From NCBI GenBank assembly GCA_014523485.1, contig JAATVK010000154.1, positions 1-6,884 on the forward strand: 6,884 nucleotides of DNA, given 5' to 3'. The DNA comes from Nitrososphaerales archaeon TH5894. Its GTDB lineage: Archaea; Thermoproteota; Nitrososphaeria; Nitrososphaerales; Nitrososphaeraceae. The notes beneath the pieces were generated by a model. The model saw only the letters and a program-made list of their open reading frames with translations, was not told the origin of the DNA and searched no databases. Below are positions 5,389 to 6,884 of this stretch, in pieces. The translations under genes were made by a program, and so were the position numbers. How positions within the stretch are numbered: the stretch's first letter is position 1; each line of letters opens with the position of its first letter.

Positions 5389-6477
5389 TTATTCTAATAT
5401 TTTTTCTATTTCATCTAATTTAGTCTTTATGTTATTTACCATTTTTTGTATATCTTCTACATTGGCATTTCCTTGTATAAGATTTCGGAGTTGTTCTCTC
5501 AACAGAACTTCAGTATCCTTCATAAGTGATTCATCATGTTTTGCTATTTCTGGCTCTAAAAATTCAAAGTTATCTAAATATGCTTCTATTACTAAAGTTT
5601 CAGCATTCTGATAATCACTACTCTTTATCTTTTCGATAGATTGATCTAGTAGACTGCGAATATTATTTATTACTTCAGATGATTCTATATCTGTTGAAAC
5701 AAGAATTGCAAGATCCTTTGCTTGTATATCAAGTATTTTTGGTATAGTATTTACTATATTACTAACTGTTGTAGAGATTTGTTTTGAATCTTCTTTATTA
5801 TTCATAGAGGTATTTAATTGATTAAGGAAACCTTTAATTTTTGTAAAGTTATTAGCCATTGTTTTATTTAGATTGTTAATTGTTTTATTGAACAATTCAT
5901 TGGCAGATGATACAAAACCTTGAGCATCTTGATATTCTGCAATATTTGTAATCGTACCATTTTCTATACCTATATCATATTCAGATTCAGCAGTTTTAAG
6001 TAAATTAATTAAAGTACTCATATTAAATTTAATATCAGCAACTTCATTTCCTGGTATAACTACAATAATTGCCTTATCTAATAGATTCTTCACAGAATCT
6101 GCAGAATTAACAAATTCTACAGGCGTCGATTTAAAAACTATTGACGTTAAATTATTTAGTGAATCAATTAATGTTTTATTTAATTCATTATCTGCAGATG
6201 ATAATTGATTTCTAATTAATGTGTATATTTCATTTATTGGATGAAAAGTGTGTGTCTGTGTAAGTTCATTATTTCCTGCTTGTTTGTTTGAAATTGCAGC
6301 AGATAAATGACCTTTAATGAATTCTATATTAGTTACAAAATCAACATTTGTATTGTTTAATGATAATGACGATGATGAGGAGTCATTACTGATACTAGAT
6401 TGTTCTTGAGCCCATGCCATTGTAGGATATAGGGCGATAAGTAATAGAGAAATATAATAGAAAATAGTTCTTTTCAT
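5389..6477 (-). CDS. Secreted helical protein with FTR1-type extracytoplasmic domain
   Basis: The 362-residue protein starts with a clear Sec signal peptide: KR, a hydrophobic core, and AWA before Q24. A serine/asparagine-rich linker runs to about residue 44. The mature part is almost entirely helical. Residues 160-203 (YDIGIENGTITNIAEYQDAQ core) and 273-361 (SSDYQNAETLVIEAYLDNFE, then EP and D-x-x-L) resemble the soluble domain found before the membrane permease in many FTR1 high-affinity iron transporters, where patterns like DY-x-x-A-x-x-x-x-x-x-AYL-x-x-FE-x-x-EP recur. The N-terminal part (51-110) has an H-x-x-H-P-x-x-E motif (H76, H79, E83) and may be a degenerate copy of the same helical unit. 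No permease helices follow: the protein ends after the domain. Ten sequons lie within residues 31-222 and none later. A role in extracytoplasmic iron binding is inference. Its own TATA box is at 6500-6508 and a U8 tract follows. Confidence 0.7.
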   Translation of the reverse strand: MKRTIFYYISLLLIALYPTMAWAQEQSSISNDSSSSSLSLNNTNVDFVTNIEFIKGHLSAAISNKQAGNNELTQTHTFHPINEIYTLIRNQLSSADNELNKTLIDSLNNLTSIVFKSTPVEFVNSADSVKNLLDKAIIVVIPGNEVADIKFNMSTLINLLKTAESEYDIGIENGTITNIAEYQDAQGFVSSANELFNKTINNLNKTMANNFTKIKGFLNQLNTSMNNKEDSKQISTTVSNIVNTIPKILDIQAKDLAILVSTDIESSEVINNIRSLLDQSIEKIKSSDYQNAETLVIEAYLDNFEFLEPEIAKHDESLMKDTEVLLREQLRNLIQGNANVEDIQKMVNNIKTKLDEIEKILE

Positions 6478-6499
6478 ATCAGAGTTGCTTAAATTGAAC

Positions 6500-6508
6500 T
6501 ATTTAAAA
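6500..6508 (-). promoter_or_regulatory. TATA box of the FTR1-like gene
   Basis: The minus strand reads TTTTAAATA, centred about 27 bases before the ATG, as expected for a leaderless transcript. Further upstream lies a 6-base inverted repeat CGAAAT (6529-6534) / ATTTCG (6552-6557) with a 17-base spacer, a weak candidate for a regulatory site. Confidence 0.45.
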
Positions 6509-6884
6509 TTAACGTTTATTCTCTAAAACGAAATTTATTCATAATTATATTATTTCGAATAACTTGAGCTAAAGTAATTAATAATAAATTTGACAAGTAA
6601 TAAAAGGAAATTTTGCTTGATATAAATAAAATTATTAATTATTTTAAAAAACTAGAAATTTCTTTGTTTTCCTTTCTTTTCAATTTTCACTCTAAATATC
6701 TAATAAAAGTGAGCATTATCAATTATAAATAAATTCTATTCTAATAAACTATAACTTCATTATCTGTACAGAAAATGACTTGTTCCTAGACAGATACTTG
6801 ATAGAGTAAAAAGGGAAATTTATTATATTCTTAGTCGAGAATGAGAAATTGATGAATAAATAAATACTAAATTCATTTAATTAA
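6509..6884. other. Non-coding AT-rich right end
   Basis: No gene is supported on either strand in these 376 bases. Visible small symmetric elements are CGAAAT/ATTTCG at 6529-6557 and the 10-base palindrome TCTGTACAGA at 6763-6772. Reading frames are cut by stops every few codons. Confidence 0.55.

Noticed and set aside
5429..5611. 60-codon + strand ORF
   Set aside because: It is antisense to the well-supported FTR1-like coding region and shows only the complement of its codons.

Overview
The window looks like a gene-sparse piece of an archaeal chromosome, most plausibly an ammonia-oxidising thaumarchaeon of the Nitrososphaera/Nitrosocosmicus type. This is inference, not proof. DNA outside the genes is very AT-rich. 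No gene has a convincing Shine-Dalgarno sequence; instead each has an AT-only TATA-like element centred about 27-35 bases before its ATG, the layout expected for leaderless or near-leaderless archaeal transcripts. U-tracts follow several genes. Three of the encoded proteins are exported or membrane-anchored, and the two larger ones are rich in N-x-S/T sequons, as is common in glycosylated archaeal surface proteins.

Layout from left to right. Positions 1-131 hold the last 42 codons of a Rid-family (YjgF/YER057c/UK114) protein on the + strand, with visibly higher GC (44% by direct count) than its surroundings. An 885-base gap follows, carrying repeated copies of a TTACATAA-type palindrome. A complete non-haem ferritin gene lies at 1017-1556 (+). 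A second gap of about 1.2 kb contains a tandem 31-base repeat and several stem-forming sequences but no convincing gene. A 63-codon lysine-rich ORF at 2763-2954 (+) is unassigned but has a well-placed TATA box. It converges on the minus-strand genes across a hairpin with a U-tract on each strand (3015-3053).

The right half carries three minus-strand genes for extracytoplasmic proteins: a membrane-anchored purple-acid-phosphatase-like metallophosphoesterase (3060-4427), a small Ig-like secreted protein with a possible calcium loop (4935-5327), and a 362-residue secreted helical protein (5389-6477). The central and C-terminal parts of the last resemble the extracytoplasmic domain that precedes the membrane permease in many FTR1-type iron transporters. 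Each of the three appears to have its own promoter, so they read as separate transcripts rather than an operon.

A loose iron and metal theme links the window: ferritin stores and oxidises iron in the cytoplasm, the FTR1-like protein may bind iron outside the membrane, and purple acid phosphatases use a dinuclear Fe-containing centre. The genes are not co-transcribed, so joint function is a hypothesis. The most interesting points are the FTR1-like domain present without its permease, the repeated palindrome before ferritin, and the unassigned small ORF with its own promoter and terminator.
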